From Citrobacter amalonaticus (GTDB lineage: Bacteria; Pseudomonadota; Gammaproteobacteria; Enterobacterales; Enterobacteriaceae): 64,000 bases of DNA. The notes beneath the pieces are model-generated. The model was not told the origin of the DNA. It ran no database searches and saw only the letters and a program-made list of their open reading frames with translations. Within the stretch, counting starts at the first letter, position 1. Each line of letters opens with the position of its first letter. The stretch spans positions 1,072,962 to 1,136,961 of the forward strand of contig NZ_JAGTXM010000002.1 in NCBI RefSeq assembly GCF_018252635.1, given 5' to 3'. Below, in pieces: positions 12,704-22,687 of the stretch. A program made the position numbers and the translations under genes.

Positions 12704-12776
12704 TATTTTTTGGGAACATTCTGAAACAATTTTCCCAAATTATAGAGACGGGTCTGGCGGGGAAAGTATGATATTT

Positions 12777-12804
12777 CGGGTGAGCATTTTTCCTTGCTCA
12801 CCCG
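12777..12804 (-). terminator. Hairpin downstream of psiF
   Basis: CGGGTGAGCA, loop TTTTTCCT, TGCTCACCCG: a perfect 10-bp stem just after the psiF stop and before the dgcC start. It has no T-run on the minus strand, so termination strength is uncertain. Confidence 0.6.
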
Positions 12805-12821
12805 TAAGCACTAGGTCGGCG

Positions 12822-13142
12822 CTACGCCGCTTTCTTCAGGCAGGCACTCATAAACTTACTGCGATCGTCACCTTTCAACGATTGTTCCGTCGCCTGGACG
12901 TTGCATTCACGCATTTTTTGCTGTTGCGGCGTCAGGCTTTTTTCACCAGGAGCGGATTTACTGTTTTTAAGGCAATCACTCATGTACGTCTTACGGGCAT
13001 CGCCTTTCAACGCCTTCGCCGTCGCCTGTTGATTACAGGTGGTCATGCGCTGCTGCTGCGGGGTTAATATCTTCTCTGCCGCACCAACGGTCGTTAAAAA
13101 GATCAGGCCAAACAATAGGGTAACCAGTAATGTTATTTTCAT
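12822..13142 (-). CDS. psiF: PsiF, phosphate-starvation-inducible protein
   Basis: 106-residue exported protein of unknown function, induced by phosphate starvation in E. coli. It has a signal peptide (MKITLLVTLLFGLIFLTTVGAA) and two tandem PsiF repeats, each of the form LTPQQQxMxxCNxQA...LKGDxRxxxMSxCLK, with paired cysteines. It lies downstream of phoA in the same direction; a clear intrinsic terminator between them suggests reduced read-through or a separate promoter. Confidence 0.95.
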   Translation of the reverse strand: MKITLLVTLLFGLIFLTTVGAAEKILTPQQQRMTTCNQQATAKALKGDARKTYMSDCLKNSKSAPGEKSLTPQQQKMRECNVQATEQSLKGDDRSKFMSACLKKAA

Positions 13143-13223
13143 AGCACCATCCTTTTTTGAGTATTCACTCGACTATCTCCCGCGAGTCAACGCGGGGATA
13201 TTCAGATAAGTCTGGCTGCTAAC

Positions 13224-13268
13224 GATAAAAAAACCACCCGGCAGCAAAAGTTATCCTGCCAGGGGTTG
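13224..13268 (-). terminator. Intrinsic terminator of phoA
   Basis: On the minus strand CCCCTGGCAG and CTGCCGGGTGG form a GC-rich stem around GATAACTTTTG, followed by TTTTTTTAT. It starts two bases after the phoA stop. This is a typical rho-independent terminator located before psiF. Confidence 0.85.
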
Positions 13269-13270
13269 GA

Positions 13271-14686
13271 TTATTTCAGACCTAACGCCGCTTTCATGGT
13301 GTAGAACAGGTCCGTTTGATCGGTCAGCCCCACCACGTTGGCCGCATGAGGGCCGTAGGCCGCAATGCGCAACTGGCTACCGGTATGCTCCTGCGATTCC
13401 TCTTCGGAGTTGCCATAGCTGATCACCATCACAGCGCCATCTTTGGTGTTTAATGCCTGAGTCAGACCCGGCGCTTTTGTCTCCGGCGCGACGATCTGGC
13501 TGGCGTGAGCGTGATCGGCGGTAACGATCACCAACGTGTTACCCTCTTTCTTCGCAAAGGCCAGCGCGCGCTGCACCGCTTCGTCCAGATCCACCGTCTC
13601 GCCGATTTGTCCACAAGGGTTGGCGGCGTGATCCTGTTTATCGATGGAGGCCCCTTCAACCTGCAGGAAGAATCCCTTCTCATTTTTGCTCAGCAACTCA
13701 ATGGCTTTGTCAGTCATTTGCGCCAGCGTCGGTACGGTCTCATCGCGTTTTGGATTCGGCGTACAGGTTACGGCAGGCTTATCAATATTGCCGTGATAAG
13801 ACGCTTTTGGGCCTTCCCAGCGCACAGGCATGTTGCCGTCAGAGAACAGTCCCAGCAACGGTTTATCCTGACTGGCTTCGTCGACAGCCGCCAGCGAGGC
13901 CGCATCGCCGACCAACTGGTAACCACGGGCCTCGGCCTGTTCACGCAGCGTTTTGCCCTGCCACTCACCCGCCGTTGCGGTTTCGGCGAACGTTTTCGCA
14001 CCGCCGCCCAGCGTGACATCCGCGCGAGCATTCAGCAGTTGTTCAGTGATTGAGCCTTTACCGCCTTTTTCCAGCGCATTCGTCGGGCATTTCTCGCTCG
14101 TTACGCTCGGTCCATAGCATTTACGTGACGTCACATGCGCCACCAGCGCGGCTGGCGTGGCATCCTGCAACTCTGCGGTTGAGACGTTACCCGTCGCCAG
14201 CCCCGCCGCTTTCGCCATTTCCAGCAGCGTCGTATGTTCTTTTTCGTGAATGTCGACGCCCAGCGCACCGTTGTAAGTTTTCACGCCAGTTGTCCATGCG
14301 GTTGCTGATGCAGCAGAATCCGTCACGTAATCCGGTTTACCGGTTTTTTTATTCAGCGCATAGTGGGTGTATTGTCCGGTCAGCGGTAAGGCATCAATCC
14401 CTTTAAAATACCCACCGGCGCCTTCAGCATAATTTCGCGCAGCCGTAATTTCCGAATCACCCATCCCATCGCCAATCAATAAAATAATATTTTTAGCCGG
14501 TTTATCATTCAGCGATTCGCGCAATGCTTGTGTTTGATCGGCCGATAATCGGCGTGCTCCGCCAGGCGTTGTAATATCACCCCGTGCGGAGCGGTTGTCC
14601 AGAACCGCCATTGACGACGTTTCAGAATGGCTAACAGGGATATACAACAGCGGTAACAATGCCAGAGCAATAGCGCTTTGTTTCAC
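13271..14686 (-). CDS. phoA: PhoA, periplasmic alkaline phosphatase
   Basis: Periplasmic Zn/Mg phosphomonoesterase that releases phosphate under starvation; 471 residues. It uses a GTG start at 14686 with ATGGAGAAAATAAA upstream, the same leader arrangement as E. coli phoA. Signal peptide is [21 protein letters not shown]. The catalytic serine is in [10 protein letters not shown]; metal ligands include [16 protein letters not shown] and the late [11 protein letters not shown]. Four cysteines in two pairs are visible ([13 protein letters not shown] and VTCTPN ... NPCGQ). A strong Pho box and -10 lie upstream. Confidence 0.97.
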   Translation of the reverse strand: MKQSAIALALLPLLYIPVSHSETSSMAVLDNRSARGDITTPGGARRLSADQTQALRESLNDKPAKNIILLIGDGMGDSEITAARNYAEGAGGYFKGIDALPLTGQYTHYALNKKTGKPDYVTDSAASATAWTTGVKTYNGALGVDIHEKEHTTLLEMAKAAGLATGNVSTAELQDATPAALVAHVTSRKCYGPSVTSEKCPTNALEKGGKGSITEQLLNARADVTLGGGAKTFAETATAGEWQGKTLREQAEARGYQLVGDAASLAAVDEASQDKPLLGLFSDGNMPVRWEGPKASYHGNIDKPAVTCTPNPKRDETVPTLAQMTDKAIELLSKNEKGFFLQVEGASIDKQDHAANPCGQIGETVDLDEAVQRALAFAKKEGNTLVIVTADHAHASQIVAPETKAPGLTQALNTKDGAVMVISYGNSEEESQEHTGSQLRIAAYGPHAANVVGLTDQTDLFYTMKAALGLK

Positions 14687-14732
14687 TTTATTTTCTCCAT
14701 GTACTTAATACACTTAAAATAAAAACAAAGCG

Positions 14733-14766
14733 ACTATAGTTCTCTGATATGACAAGCTTATGACAG
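14733..14766 (-). promoter_or_regulatory. phoA promoter with Pho box
   Basis: Minus strand: CTGTCATAAGCTTGTCAT (14749-14766) is a near-consensus Pho box, followed after 10 bp by TATAGT (-10, 14733-14738). This is the same arrangement as E. coli phoA, with no -35 box. It lies 18 bp from the iraP stop. Confidence 0.92.
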
Positions 14767-14784
14767 CACAGAAACGGGATAATG

Positions 14785-15045
14785 CTAGTAACGAGGATGC
14801 CTCAACAACTTCTGTACATACTGGCGCAGCAACTCCTTATCGTTATCCGGAACGCTGGCATCGGGCTTTACGCCGTCAAGCGCGCCCTCGACCTGATGAA
14901 TCAGCATTTGCTGCTCGTTCTGAGCCATATTGCGCAGCATTGCTGTAACGATAATCTCTAATGCTTCTACCTGAGCAACCAGTTCTTTCGACTCTTCCTC
15001 TTTCTGGGCAAGCTTAAGCAACAACTCAGCTATTAGATTTTTCAT
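14785..15045 (-). CDS. iraP: IraP, anti-adaptor that stabilises sigma-S
   Basis: 86-residue cytoplasmic anti-adaptor that binds RssB and blocks ClpXP degradation of RpoS. In E. coli it is induced by phosphate starvation. It begins [30 protein letters not shown], an N-terminal coiled coil typical of the family, and has no membrane segment. It lies directly upstream of phoA in the same direction. The 252 bp upstream hold a palindrome described separately. Confidence 0.95.
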   Translation of the reverse strand: MKNLIAELLLKLAQKEEESKELVAQVEALEIIVTAMLRNMAQNEQQMLIHQVEGALDGVKPDASVPDNDKELLRQYVQKLLRHPRY

Positions 15046-15169
15046 GACCGCATTTCCTTATCCAAAGAAGGCTGACGTTATCACTATGAATCCATGCTGC
15101 CTAGAGTCTGGAAGTAGTATTTTTATAAGAAAGGAAAGACTTTGCGTAAATAATCACAGAATAGGGTGA

Positions 15170-15183
15170 GCGAAACGTTTCTC
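15170..15183. promoter_or_regulatory. LacI/Cra-type palindrome upstream of iraP
   Basis: The perfect 10-bp palindrome GAAACGTTTC (15172-15181) with flanking GCG/TCGC resembles operators of LacI-family regulators, notably the Cra core TGAAACGTTTCA. It lies about 125 bp upstream of iraP and downstream of the MFS gene. The binding protein is not known. Confidence 0.35.
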
Positions 15184-15297
15184 GCGCGAAAACAGAACGC
15201 TAAATTAAAAGCCAGAAATAAAATAGTCACCCCTGGCCATAATCGAAAGTTATGATAAAAAATGACTGGTTTTACTTAAGTCATATTTTTAACCGCT

Positions 15298-16503
15298 TCA
15301 CGCCCGCTTGCGGATATGTCGCCGCTGACGCAGAACCAGGGCTAACTGACAAATGTTAATCATCACGATAATGGCGGTGGCAATAAATACCCAACGGAAT
15401 CCTGCCATGGCTGAAACCGTCGCGCCCATCAGCGGGCCAGCGACATTGCCAAGATACATAAACGATTGGTTATATCCAAAAATACGCCCGGTTACTTGGT
15501 CGCTGGAGTATTTGACCAGCAGTGTCTGAACCGCAGGCAGCATGGCGCCATCGGCAAAACCGAGCAGAAAGCGTAGAACCCCGAGCTGGAAGGGCGTCGT
15601 GACCCACGACATGGCAAAAAACAGCACTACCGCACAAATCAGCGTCGCCATCAGGATCCTTTCGGTACCAATGCGATCCCCGAGTTTACCCAGACGGGGC
15701 GCAGAGATAAGCGCCGACACCCCAGGCACCGAGGCGATCAACCCGCTCAGAAAAGCAATATTATTACTGTCCGGGGCCATCGACTTAATAAATAGCGCCA
15801 GAATCGGGCTGATTGAGCCATTACATAACTGAATCACCAGGGTGGTGAAAAACAGACTGATCACCAGCGCCGGATAAGGTAATGACGCAAATACGGCTTT
15901 CCCACTCAACCGTTCGCTTTTTTTAAGCGTCGGGCGCACGCCTTCTTTAATCAAAAAGAGCGTGACCATAAAGCTGACAACCAGTAGCAACGCGGTGATA
16001 AAAAAGACCGGGCGTAAACCCACATGATCGGCAATAAAACCGCCCATCAGCGGACCGCCAATCACGCCGCTAATTTGCGCGGTTGCCAGCGTACTGAGCG
16101 CCCATCCGCTACGTTCACGGGGCACCTGAGACGCCACCAGCGCCATCGCGTTTGGAATATAACCGGACGTTAACCCCATGATGCCGCGCAGCAAAAAAAG
16201 CTGCCAGACGTTGGTAGCAAAGGCCTGCAGCAGTATCGCAATCGCCATACCCAGCGACGCGCGCAGCAGCATCAGCTTGCGACCTTTACGGTCAGCCAGG
16301 CTGCCCCAGAGCGGAGAAACCATCGCGGAAATTAAGAATGTGACACTGAACGTCAGACCGGACCACATCGAGAGCGCTTCGTGGGAGGTGACCCCCAGCT
16401 GCGAAATATAGAGCGGCAGAAACGGCAGAATTTGACTGATTGCCAGACCGGTGAAAAAGCAGCCAAACCAGACGGAAATGAGATTAACTTTCCAGGATTC
16501 CAT
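15298..16503 (-). CDS. MFS multidrug exporter, MdtG-like
   Basis: 401-residue, 12-helix major facilitator, collinear with E. coli MdtG. It keeps the motif-A loop [10 protein letters not shown] near residue 65, [33 protein letters not shown] and the C-terminal [35 protein letters not shown]. Sequence identity to MdtG is clearly partial, so this looks like a paralog, not the orthologous mdtG. E. coli K-12 has no MFS gene here; its araJ lies next to sbcC and is missing in this window. Substrates are unknown. Confidence 0.85.
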   Translation of the reverse strand: MESWKVNLISVWFGCFFTGLAISQILPFLPLYISQLGVTSHEALSMWSGLTFSVTFLISAMVSPLWGSLADRKGRKLMLLRASLGMAIAILLQAFATNVWQLFLLRGIMGLTSGYIPNAMALVASQVPRERSGWALSTLATAQISGVIGGPLMGGFIADHVGLRPVFFITALLLVVSFMVTLFLIKEGVRPTLKKSERLSGKAVFASLPYPALVISLFFTTLVIQLCNGSISPILALFIKSMAPDSNNIAFLSGLIASVPGVSALISAPRLGKLGDRIGTERILMATLICAVVLFFAMSWVTTPFQLGVLRFLLGFADGAMLPAVQTLLVKYSSDQVTGRIFGYNQSFMYLGNVAGPLMGATVSAMAGFRWVFIATAIIVMINICQLALVLRQRRHIRKRA

Positions 16504-16671
16504 AAACGCTCATCATGATAAATAGCAGAAAACGCCGGCTAGTTTAGCAATCTCCACGTCTGTCAGGGGATTCTCAGATGCGGTGCCGTGTAATTTGACA
16601 TTTTATTTTCCCGTTCACCAGAATTGTGAAACACATCACATTAAAACCCGACAAGCCGCAGGGCTTTATGC

Positions 16672-17355
16672 TTAGCGACAGAGACCTGCGCCTCGCATCC
16701 CGAGGTGAAAATGGTTGGCGTGGGCGGCATTGTAGTCCGGCCCCAGACCATTGCCATAATATTGACAGCTCGCACTGAGCAGCGCCCGCAGCCACGCTGC
16801 GCTTTCTTCCTGTTTCCAGCCGCGCAGCACGGTGACGTGCCGCCCGTCTGCGAGAATAAAGCCGCTGATATCGAGGGCCTGTGCGCTGGCATGTTCGCTA
16901 CGGCGAGCATCTGGTCGATGGTAGATATTGCGGCAGGCATAGCTGCCGAGGTGCTCGATCCGGGTCAGTTGGCTCATCATCAGACGTTCCGTCAGCGGTG
17001 CAGCCTGCTGCGTGACATACAGCGCAGAACGCAGTGCTAACGGACAGGAAGCAAGAAAGCTGCTGCTCAGTTTGACGGCGCCAAAATCCCGCACCCGTAC
17101 TACATCGGCTAAAGGACACTCGCCAGCGCTGTCAGCCACGGGCTGCGAGGTGATCAGCTTCTCCTCGTTTGCCTGCTGTAACAGCGTCTGACAGCGCGCT
17201 GGCGTCAGACGTTTAAGCTTAAATTGCGTAAGCCAGTTTGGCGGATCGGATAACTCAAGGGGAGCGAACGGATCGTAATAAGACGGCAGATAGCGATATC
17301 CCACGCCACACGCCACGCTCAGAATCACCATCGTCAGCCAGACTTTTCCTCTCAC
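16672..17355 (-). CDS. Extensin-like/M15-type domain protein
   Basis: 227-residue protein with an N-terminal signal anchor (KVWLTMVILSVACGVGYRYL) and an extensin-like C-terminal domain. The second half carries RSEHASAQALDISGF (His-x6-Asp) and NHFHLG, the zinc-binding pattern of LAS/M15-type D,D- or L,D-carboxypeptidases. It includes four or more cysteines (RCQTL, GECPLAD, SCPLALR, YACRN, SCQYYG). It is probably periplasmic and may act on peptidoglycan, which would suit its place next to ddlA, but activity is inferred. Confidence 0.75.
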   Translation of the reverse strand: MRGKVWLTMVILSVACGVGYRYLPSYYDPFAPLELSDPPNWLTQFKLKRLTPARCQTLLQQANEEKLITSQPVADSAGECPLADVVRVRDFGAVKLSSSFLASCPLALRSALYVTQQAAPLTERLMMSQLTRIEHLGSYACRNIYHRPDARRSEHASAQALDISGFILADGRHVTVLRGWKQEESAAWLRALLSASCQYYGNGLGPDYNAAHANHFHLGMRGAGLCR

Positions 17356-17459
17356 GCACCCTCCCGTGTAATTCTCCCTAACATTATGGCAGAAGCCCGC
17401 GAATCCCTCGTTTTGTCGTGGTAATGTATACGCTTTGCGTTCGAAGGAATGGGTTTAAG

Positions 17460-18554
17460 ATGGCAAAGTTGCGGGTAGGAATCGTATTTGGTGGGAAATC
17501 AGCGGAACATGAAGTGTCATTGCAATCGGCAAAAAATATTGTCGATGCCATCGACAAGACCCGCTTTGACGTCGTGCTGTTAGGCATTGATAAGCAAGGG
17601 CAGTGGCACGTCAGCGATGCCAACAATTATCTGCTCAATGCAAACGATCCGGCGCATATTGCGCTGCGTCCTTCTGCGACCAGCCTTGCGCAGGTTCCGG
17701 GCAGACACGAGCAACAGTTGATTGATGCGCAGAATGGCCAACCGCTGCCGACCGTGGACGTGATTTTCCCGATTGTGCACGGCACGCTGGGGGAAGATGG
17801 TTCACTGCAGGGAATGCTGCGCGTGGCAAATCTTCCCTTCGTTGGTTCCGACGTGCTGGGCTCAGCGGCGTGCATGGATAAAGACGTCACTAAACGCTTG
17901 TTGCGTGATGCAGGACTGAATATCGCGCCGTTTATTACGCTGACGCGAGCCAACCGCAACACAATAAGCTTTGCCGAGGTAGAAGCCCGTCTTGGCCTGC
18001 CGCTGTTCGTTAAGCCCGCCAATCAGGGCTCGTCTGTCGGCGTCAGTAAAGTCACCAGCGAAGCGCAATACGCGCAGGCGGTCGCCCTCGCATTCGAATT
18101 CGATCACAAAGTGGTGGTGGAGCAAGGGATCAAAGGACGCGAGATCGAGTGCGCCGTGCTGGGTAACGATCACCCGCAAGCCAGCACCTGCGGCGAGATC
18201 GTGCTCAATAGTGATTTCTATGCCTATGATACTAAATACATTGATGATAACGGCGCGAAAGTGGTGGTTCCTGCCGCTATCGATCCGCAAACCAATGACA
18301 AAATCCGCGAGATTGCCATTCAGGCGTATCAGACGCTGGGCTGCGCCGGCATGGCGCGCGTCGATGTCTTCTTAACCGCCGACAATGAGGTGGTGATCAA
18401 TGAGATCAACACCCTGCCTGGTTTTACCAACATCAGCATGTACCCAAAACTCTGGCAGGCCAGCGGTCTGGGTTACACTGATTTGATCACTCGTTTGATC
18501 GAACTGGCGCTGGAGCGACACGCTGCAGATAACGCGCTGAAAACGACGATGTAA
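17460..18554 (+). CDS. ddlA: DdlA, D-alanine--D-alanine ligase A
   Basis: ATP-grasp ligase making D-Ala-D-Ala for peptidoglycan. The ATG at 17460 gives 364 residues ([21 protein letters not shown]), the E. coli length; the in-frame start at 17418 is rejected. Motifs include [29 protein letters not shown] for ATP binding, and the metal-binding GMARVDVF ... [11 protein letters not shown]. Expected to be cytoplasmic and monocistronic, with a hairpin 14 bp after the stop. Confidence 0.97.
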   Translation: MAKLRVGIVFGGKSAEHEVSLQSAKNIVDAIDKTRFDVVLLGIDKQGQWHVSDANNYLLNANDPAHIALRPSATSLAQVPGRHEQQLIDAQNGQPLPTVDVIFPIVHGTLGEDGSLQGMLRVANLPFVGSDVLGSAACMDKDVTKRLLRDAGLNIAPFITLTRANRNTISFAEVEARLGLPLFVKPANQGSSVGVSKVTSEAQYAQAVALAFEFDHKVVVEQGIKGREIECAVLGNDHPQASTCGEIVLNSDFYAYDTKYIDDNGAKVVVPAAIDPQTNDKIREIAIQAYQTLGCAGMARVDVFLTADNEVVINEINTLPGFTNISMYPKLWQASGLGYTDLITRLIELALERHAADNALKTTM

Positions 18555-18567
18555 TCTGCGCTTCCCG

Positions 18568-18600
18568 GTAAGCCTGATAGCGGTTTGTTGTCAGGCTTAC
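18568..18600. terminator. Hairpin shared by ddlA and yaiZ
   Basis: GTAAGCCTGA and TCAGGCTTAC form a perfect 10-bp stem with a 13-base loop. The right arm overlaps the yaiZ stop codon. The location between convergent genes suggests a bidirectional terminator, although T-runs are poor. Confidence 0.65.
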
Positions 18601-18803
18601 GCCGCGTCATCCTCCACGCGACGACGAATAATCAATCCTGCCAGCCAGAAACTGACTATCCAGGTCACCAGACCCACGGCATAGGTTTGCCAGCCTTTGG
18701 CTTCAAACCCCAACAGCCCGACAACGCCGTTCAAAATGAAAATCAGGCCGATAGCAAAGGCGTAGTAGTGCCAGTCACGGCGTATTTTTAGGGGCAGGTT
18801 CAT
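18597..18803 (-). CDS. yaiZ: YaiZ, small inner-membrane protein
   Basis: 68-residue protein (MNLPLKIRRDWHYYAFAIGL) with two transmembrane segments, about residues 13-33 and 40-60. The charged end RRRVEDDAA suggests a cytoplasmic C-terminus. The start at 18803 matches E. coli YaiZ; the upstream extension is rejected. The function is unknown. Confidence 0.9.
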   Translation of the reverse strand: MNLPLKIRRDWHYYAFAIGLIFILNGVVGLLGFEAKGWQTYAVGLVTWIVSFWLAGLIIRRRVEDDAA

Positions 18804-19059
18804 GGCAACTCCCAAGCGAAAAAAAGTATCGTCGCATATTACGGGAAACCGGTCTGTGCCGTATGCGGAATTTCTTAAATGTTGCAAAATTTAATTTAAG
18901 GTAATCAATTTGTGACGACTGGCAAAAATCTACAATCCAGGAACCATCCCAGACTGAAATTACCATCATTCTGATATTGACAAACGCGATGACCTGTCAC
19001 ACTCACGGTAAGTTACTGGCATGGTGTCAGAGATGCAGAATTACTCGCGGAGGTCATTT

Positions 19060-19368
19060 ATGGCTGATTTCACTCTCTCAAAATCCTTGTTTAACGGGAA
19101 ACATCGAGAAACCGCCTCTACGCCAGGCAACATCGCTTATGCCGTGTTTGTACTGTTCTGCTTTTGGGCCGGGGCGCAGATCCTGAACCTGCTGGTCCAC
19201 GCGCCAGGCGTTTATGAACATCTGATGCAAGTGCAAGAGACGGGGCGTCCGCGCGTGGAAATTGGGCTGGGAGTCGGAACCATCTTTGGTCTGGTGCCGT
19301 TTCTGGTCGGCAGTCTGATTTTCGGCGTCATCGCCGCCATTCTGCACTGGCGCTATCGCCGCCAGTAA
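19060..19368 (+). CDS. yaiY: YaiY, inner-membrane protein
   Basis: 102-residue protein starting [17 protein letters not shown], with GCGGAGGTCATTT upstream as ribosome binding site. Two transmembrane helices are visible ([20 protein letters not shown] and [20 protein letters not shown]). Same length as E. coli YaiY. The function is unknown. Convergent with yaiW, 11 bp apart. Confidence 0.92.
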   Translation: MADFTLSKSLFNGKHRETASTPGNIAYAVFVLFCFWAGAQILNLLVHAPGVYEHLMQVQETGRPRVEIGLGVGTIFGLVPFLVGSLIFGVIAAILHWRYRRQ

Positions 19369-19379
19369 TGGCGCGGCGG

Positions 19380-20474
19380 TTATTGTCCCATGCACTTCGC
19401 CCGACGTTCGTCGACCCGTTTTGCAAACCAGGCTGTGGTGAGATTACGGGTGATTTTCGGGCTTTCCAGTTGAATACCTGGCAGCATTTCACGCGGTAAT
19501 GTCTTCCCTGTCTTTGCTTGTGCCAGTGTAAACACCTTTTCGTAAAGCGCCGTTTCTTCAAACGCAAGACTGTCGCCTTTCTCCAGTTGGCGGCGGATCG
19601 CGCTCTCGCTAAGATCCAGTTTTCCCGCCAGTTTACGCACCGCCAGCTCTGTTTTACCGGCCTCTTTACTGCCGTAGGCGATCAGATCGCCATCCAGCGC
19701 CAGTTTGACGCCGCTGGCTTTACTGACCGCGTTCTGAAACGCGGCGTTTCGACTGGCGTACCATCCGGCGTTAAAGTCGGCAAAGCGGAAAATCGGCGCG
19801 CTGTAGTTGGCCGGGTAATTGAGCAGGTGGTAGGTTCCAAACCAGAGTCCACCGCGACGGCTGAACACTTCCTGACGCACCGTGCCATCCCTCTTCCACG
19901 GATACCCGTTGCTGTGCTGCTCGGCAAACGCAATGCTGACCTGCATCGGACCACCGGTATGGACCGGATTCAGTGAACCAAACAGCGTCTGCCCCATCGG
20001 CACCATATTAATAAAGTCATCAAAAATGGCGCTGAGCTGTTTTTCCGTTTTTACCGTGTCCAGACGCTCACTGTAGCTTTTCCCGTTCGGAGACGTGATT
20101 TTCAGCGCGGTATGCACCAGGAAAACCGGAATATGCATCCGTTCAGCACGCCGGTCTATCTCCTTCCAGGCAATGTTGTTCAGTCCCGGAACGACGGGAT
20201 CGGCCTGATAATTCGACTCCTGCTGCGCGACTGCCAGCACCGAACAGATATTTTCCATGGTCGGCGCCAGCTTCTGGCTTTCAAACGTTTGGGCGATATC
20301 CTGCGCCCAGCCGTCCCGATCCTTCACGCTGGCCGGCATTTTCTGGCGCACCACGCTCGCGACATCGACCGGTTTCTCGCCTTTTTTTAGCGGTTGCGAA
20401 GGCTGACTGCTACATCCTGCCAGCACCAGTCCAGCCAGCAAGGAGAAAGGGTAAAGACGAGACACCGCCGACAT
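19380..20474 (-). CDS. yaiW: YaiW, outer-membrane lipoprotein linked to SbmA
   Basis: 364-residue lipoprotein with lipobox LVLAGCSSQ. In E. coli YaiW is a surface-exposed outer-membrane lipoprotein that helps SbmA-dependent uptake of proline-rich peptides such as Bac7. The protein is collinear with the E. coli one (QQESNYQADPVVPGL, GGLWFGTYHLLNYPANYSAP, ITRNLTTAWFAKRVDERR). Its start is 14 bp after the sbmA stop, so the two form an operon. Confidence 0.95.
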   Translation of the reverse strand: MSAVSRLYPFSLLAGLVLAGCSSQPSQPLKKGEKPVDVASVVRQKMPASVKDRDGWAQDIAQTFESQKLAPTMENICSVLAVAQQESNYQADPVVPGLNNIAWKEIDRRAERMHIPVFLVHTALKITSPNGKSYSERLDTVKTEKQLSAIFDDFINMVPMGQTLFGSLNPVHTGGPMQVSIAFAEQHSNGYPWKRDGTVRQEVFSRRGGLWFGTYHLLNYPANYSAPIFRFADFNAGWYASRNAAFQNAVSKASGVKLALDGDLIAYGSKEAGKTELAVRKLAGKLDLSESAIRRQLEKGDSLAFEETALYEKVFTLAQAKTGKTLPREMLPGIQLESPKITRNLTTAWFAKRVDERRAKCMGQ

Positions 20475-20488
20475 AACGTTTCCTTTTG

Positions 20489-21709
20489 TTAACCAAGTGT
20501 ATGGGTGACAGCCTGAATATCCCGCTCGTCCAGCTCGCGCTCAAAACTGCGCAGACGTTTATAGATAGACATCAGTTCGACCAACGTTGTCCACGAGTTG
20601 ATCAGGTACTGGAACGCGCCCCGCACCTGGCTAAAGACGTTGGTAATTTGCGTCATCAGACCCAGGGTAATCGTACCGGCAACAATCGACGGAAACAGCA
20701 GGAACAAGCCGAAAACGTTGTCCACCTGCAGGTAGAGAATGCGCGCGATATTGAAATACATATAGTGAAAATAGAGACGGAAATAGTTCTGACGAACCGC
20801 GCTGAACAGCTCACGAACCGTCGGCGGGTTGGCGCGATTGGCATCATCTTCCCCGTACACCAGCTCTTTACGGTAAGCCGCTTCCACCCGCTGATTTTTA
20901 AATTCCAGTCCCGGAAGTTTGATCCCGACCACCGCCAGCAAACCGGTGCCCATCAGTGACCAGACGATTGCCGCAATCACCAGACCATAAGGCACATGGC
21001 CGACAATTGGCAGTTCAGGCACGTGCGGAGAAAGCGCAACCAGCACCGGCAGAAAGGCGATCAGCGTCATAATAGCGTTGATAAAGCTCACGCCCATGCT
21101 TTCCAGCGTGGAGGCGAAACGCATGGTGTCTTCCTGCACACGCTGCGCAGCCCCTTCGATATGGCGCAAATGCTGCCACTGCGCCATGTAATATTCGTTC
21201 ATCGCCGTACGCCAGCGGAACACATAGTGGCTGACAAAAAAGTTGTTCAGCACGCTAATCACTACGGCAATCAGCGCAATGCCAAGAAAGATCCCCAGTT
21301 CGTTATAGAACTGGCTCATGGTGACCTTATGTGGCGTGCTCAGAGCGGTCTGGATCAGATCGTAAAAGGGAGCATACCAGGCGTTAACGGCCACCCCGAC
21401 TTCAACCAGAAACCAGGTGACGAAGATAATCAGCGAGGTGCCAAGAATTGACCAATACTGCCAGCGATGCGGACTATAAAGAAACCAGAACAACGCGAAC
21501 AGCCCGACGCAAAGCACATAGTAGGCATAAAAAATCAGGTAGCTCAGCGACCAGAAACGAGCGGCGCTAATCGGCACGGTCCCCGTTGCGCCGGTCAGCC
21601 GCGCAACCCAGTCCCCGCCGCCGGCTTGCCAGAAAATAACCGCGACTAATGCCCAAATAAAAGCCGAAAGGAAAAATGGCCCTGGCTTTGGGAAAAAAGA
21701 CTTAAACAT
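20489..21709 (-). CDS. sbmA: SbmA, peptide-antibiotic importer
   Basis: 406-residue inner-membrane transporter (SbmA/BacA family) that imports microcins, bleomycin and proline-rich antimicrobial peptides using the proton gradient. About seven to eight hydrophobic helices are visible. Conserved stretches include [21 protein letters not shown] and the C-terminal [26 protein letters not shown]. No ATPase domain is present, as expected for SbmA. First gene of sbmA-yaiW; an isochorismatase-like gene lies 118 bp upstream in the same direction. Confidence 0.97.
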   Translation of the reverse strand: MFKSFFPKPGPFFLSAFIWALVAVIFWQAGGGDWVARLTGATGTVPISAARFWSLSYLIFYAYYVLCVGLFALFWFLYSPHRWQYWSILGTSLIIFVTWFLVEVGVAVNAWYAPFYDLIQTALSTPHKVTMSQFYNELGIFLGIALIAVVISVLNNFFVSHYVFRWRTAMNEYYMAQWQHLRHIEGAAQRVQEDTMRFASTLESMGVSFINAIMTLIAFLPVLVALSPHVPELPIVGHVPYGLVIAAIVWSLMGTGLLAVVGIKLPGLEFKNQRVEAAYRKELVYGEDDANRANPPTVRELFSAVRQNYFRLYFHYMYFNIARILYLQVDNVFGLFLLFPSIVAGTITLGLMTQITNVFSQVRGAFQYLINSWTTLVELMSIYKRLRSFERELDERDIQAVTHTLG

Positions 21710-21827
21710 GATGCTCTCCTGCTAACTTCTTATCGTTATGACAACTGCTGTGTTTTTGCCGCTGCGCGGGCTAAAAATAAACGGCCACAACAGGCGAAAC
21801 CGCCCTTTGTGACCAACATGGCGGCGC

Positions 21828-22361
21828 TTAGTTCGTTTTCCAGTCCAGGAGAATTGTTTCTACGGGTTTCACATATACCGGATTGCCCGGCACAATCAGA
21901 TTGCGCCAGACATCATTATGGTGGGCAATCAGCGTCTGGGCAGGTGCGGCCGGGCGATGGGCGGTGGTATGGGCATCTTCCGCAACCGTAATGCGATAAC
22001 CTCGGCTGGCGCCATTTCTGATGGTGGTATCGACGCAATAGTCCGTCGCACAGCCGCAGATGACAAAGTGTGAAATCGCCTGTTCGCGGAGTAACGATTC
22101 GAGCGCTGTTTTGTAAAAAGCATCGCACGCGGTTTTCGTGACATATTTTGCATTTGCAGGGATGTCCAGTTCAGGCAGTAGCGCGAACCCTGCGCTCCCC
22201 TCCTCCAGTCCTCCCGCTTCGGTATGCTGAATAAAAATGGTGAGATCGGCCGCCTGCGTCAATTGATTGATTCGTTCCACGCATGCTTCCCGATGAATAC
22301 GCGGCGTGGCAAACACGCCGATTTGCATATCGACAACCATAACAACCCGTTTTTCAGACAT
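21828..22361 (-). CDS. Isochorismatase-family cysteine hydrolase
   Basis: 177-residue hydrolase with the isochorismatase fold, starting MSEKRVVMVVDMQIGVF at 22361 after GGGG. The catalytic triad is visible: Asp11 in VVDMQ, Lys in YVTKTACDAFYKT, and Cys in ICGCATDYCVDTTIR. Cysteine in this position implies amide or imide hydrolysis (nicotinamidase-like) and not true isochorismatase chemistry. E. coli K-12 has no such gene between sbmA and ampH. The substrate is unknown. An alternative ATG exists at 22373. Confidence 0.85.
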   Translation of the reverse strand: MSEKRVVMVVDMQIGVFATPRIHREACVERINQLTQAADLTIFIQHTEAGGLEEGSAGFALLPELDIPANAKYVTKTACDAFYKTALESLLREQAISHFVICGCATDYCVDTTIRNGASRGYRITVAEDAHTTAHRPAAPAQTLIAHHNDVWRNLIVPGNPVYVKPVETILLDWKTN

Positions 22362-22499
22362 CGTCAGCCCCATCAAAAGTGGTAATGAAAGATTATTGCA
22401 CGCCCCGGATCACAAAAGTGGACTTTCTTTCGCGGCAAAAGCGCCGCGTTTACGCGCCGTTACGTTTTTCTCACTATCCTTGCTCAATTAGCGCTTTGC

Positions 22500-22640
22500 A
22501 ATGTACCGTTGCGTAGTATAAATACGCATACACACCATCCTTCAGGCTGCCTCTTTGTTGGCTACGCTCATCATCCCCGCTCACATCGTTTACGATGTCG
22601 CTGGGAATTGACTCATTTGCCGACTCGATGCTTCCCGAAT
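22500..22640. repeat. Candidate dispersed enterobacterial repeat before ampH
   Basis: The 326 bp between the hydrolase start and ampH contain no convincing gene. Part of them (CTTTGTTGGCTACGCTC ... then a CCCCGCTCACATCG/CGATGTCGCTGGG hairpin ... ACTCATTTGCCG) resembles a repeat I have seen between genes in several enteric genomes. The hairpin core ACATCGT-TT-ACGATGT is at 22583-22598. Family assignment is from memory only. Confidence 0.4.
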
Positions 22641-22687
22641 GATTTCGTGTAACGTCTATCACTTCATTTCATTCATGGACAACACCG

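Noticed and set aside
22474-22662. 62-codon frame upstream of ampH
   Set aside because: It runs through what looks like an intergenic repeat with a hairpin.
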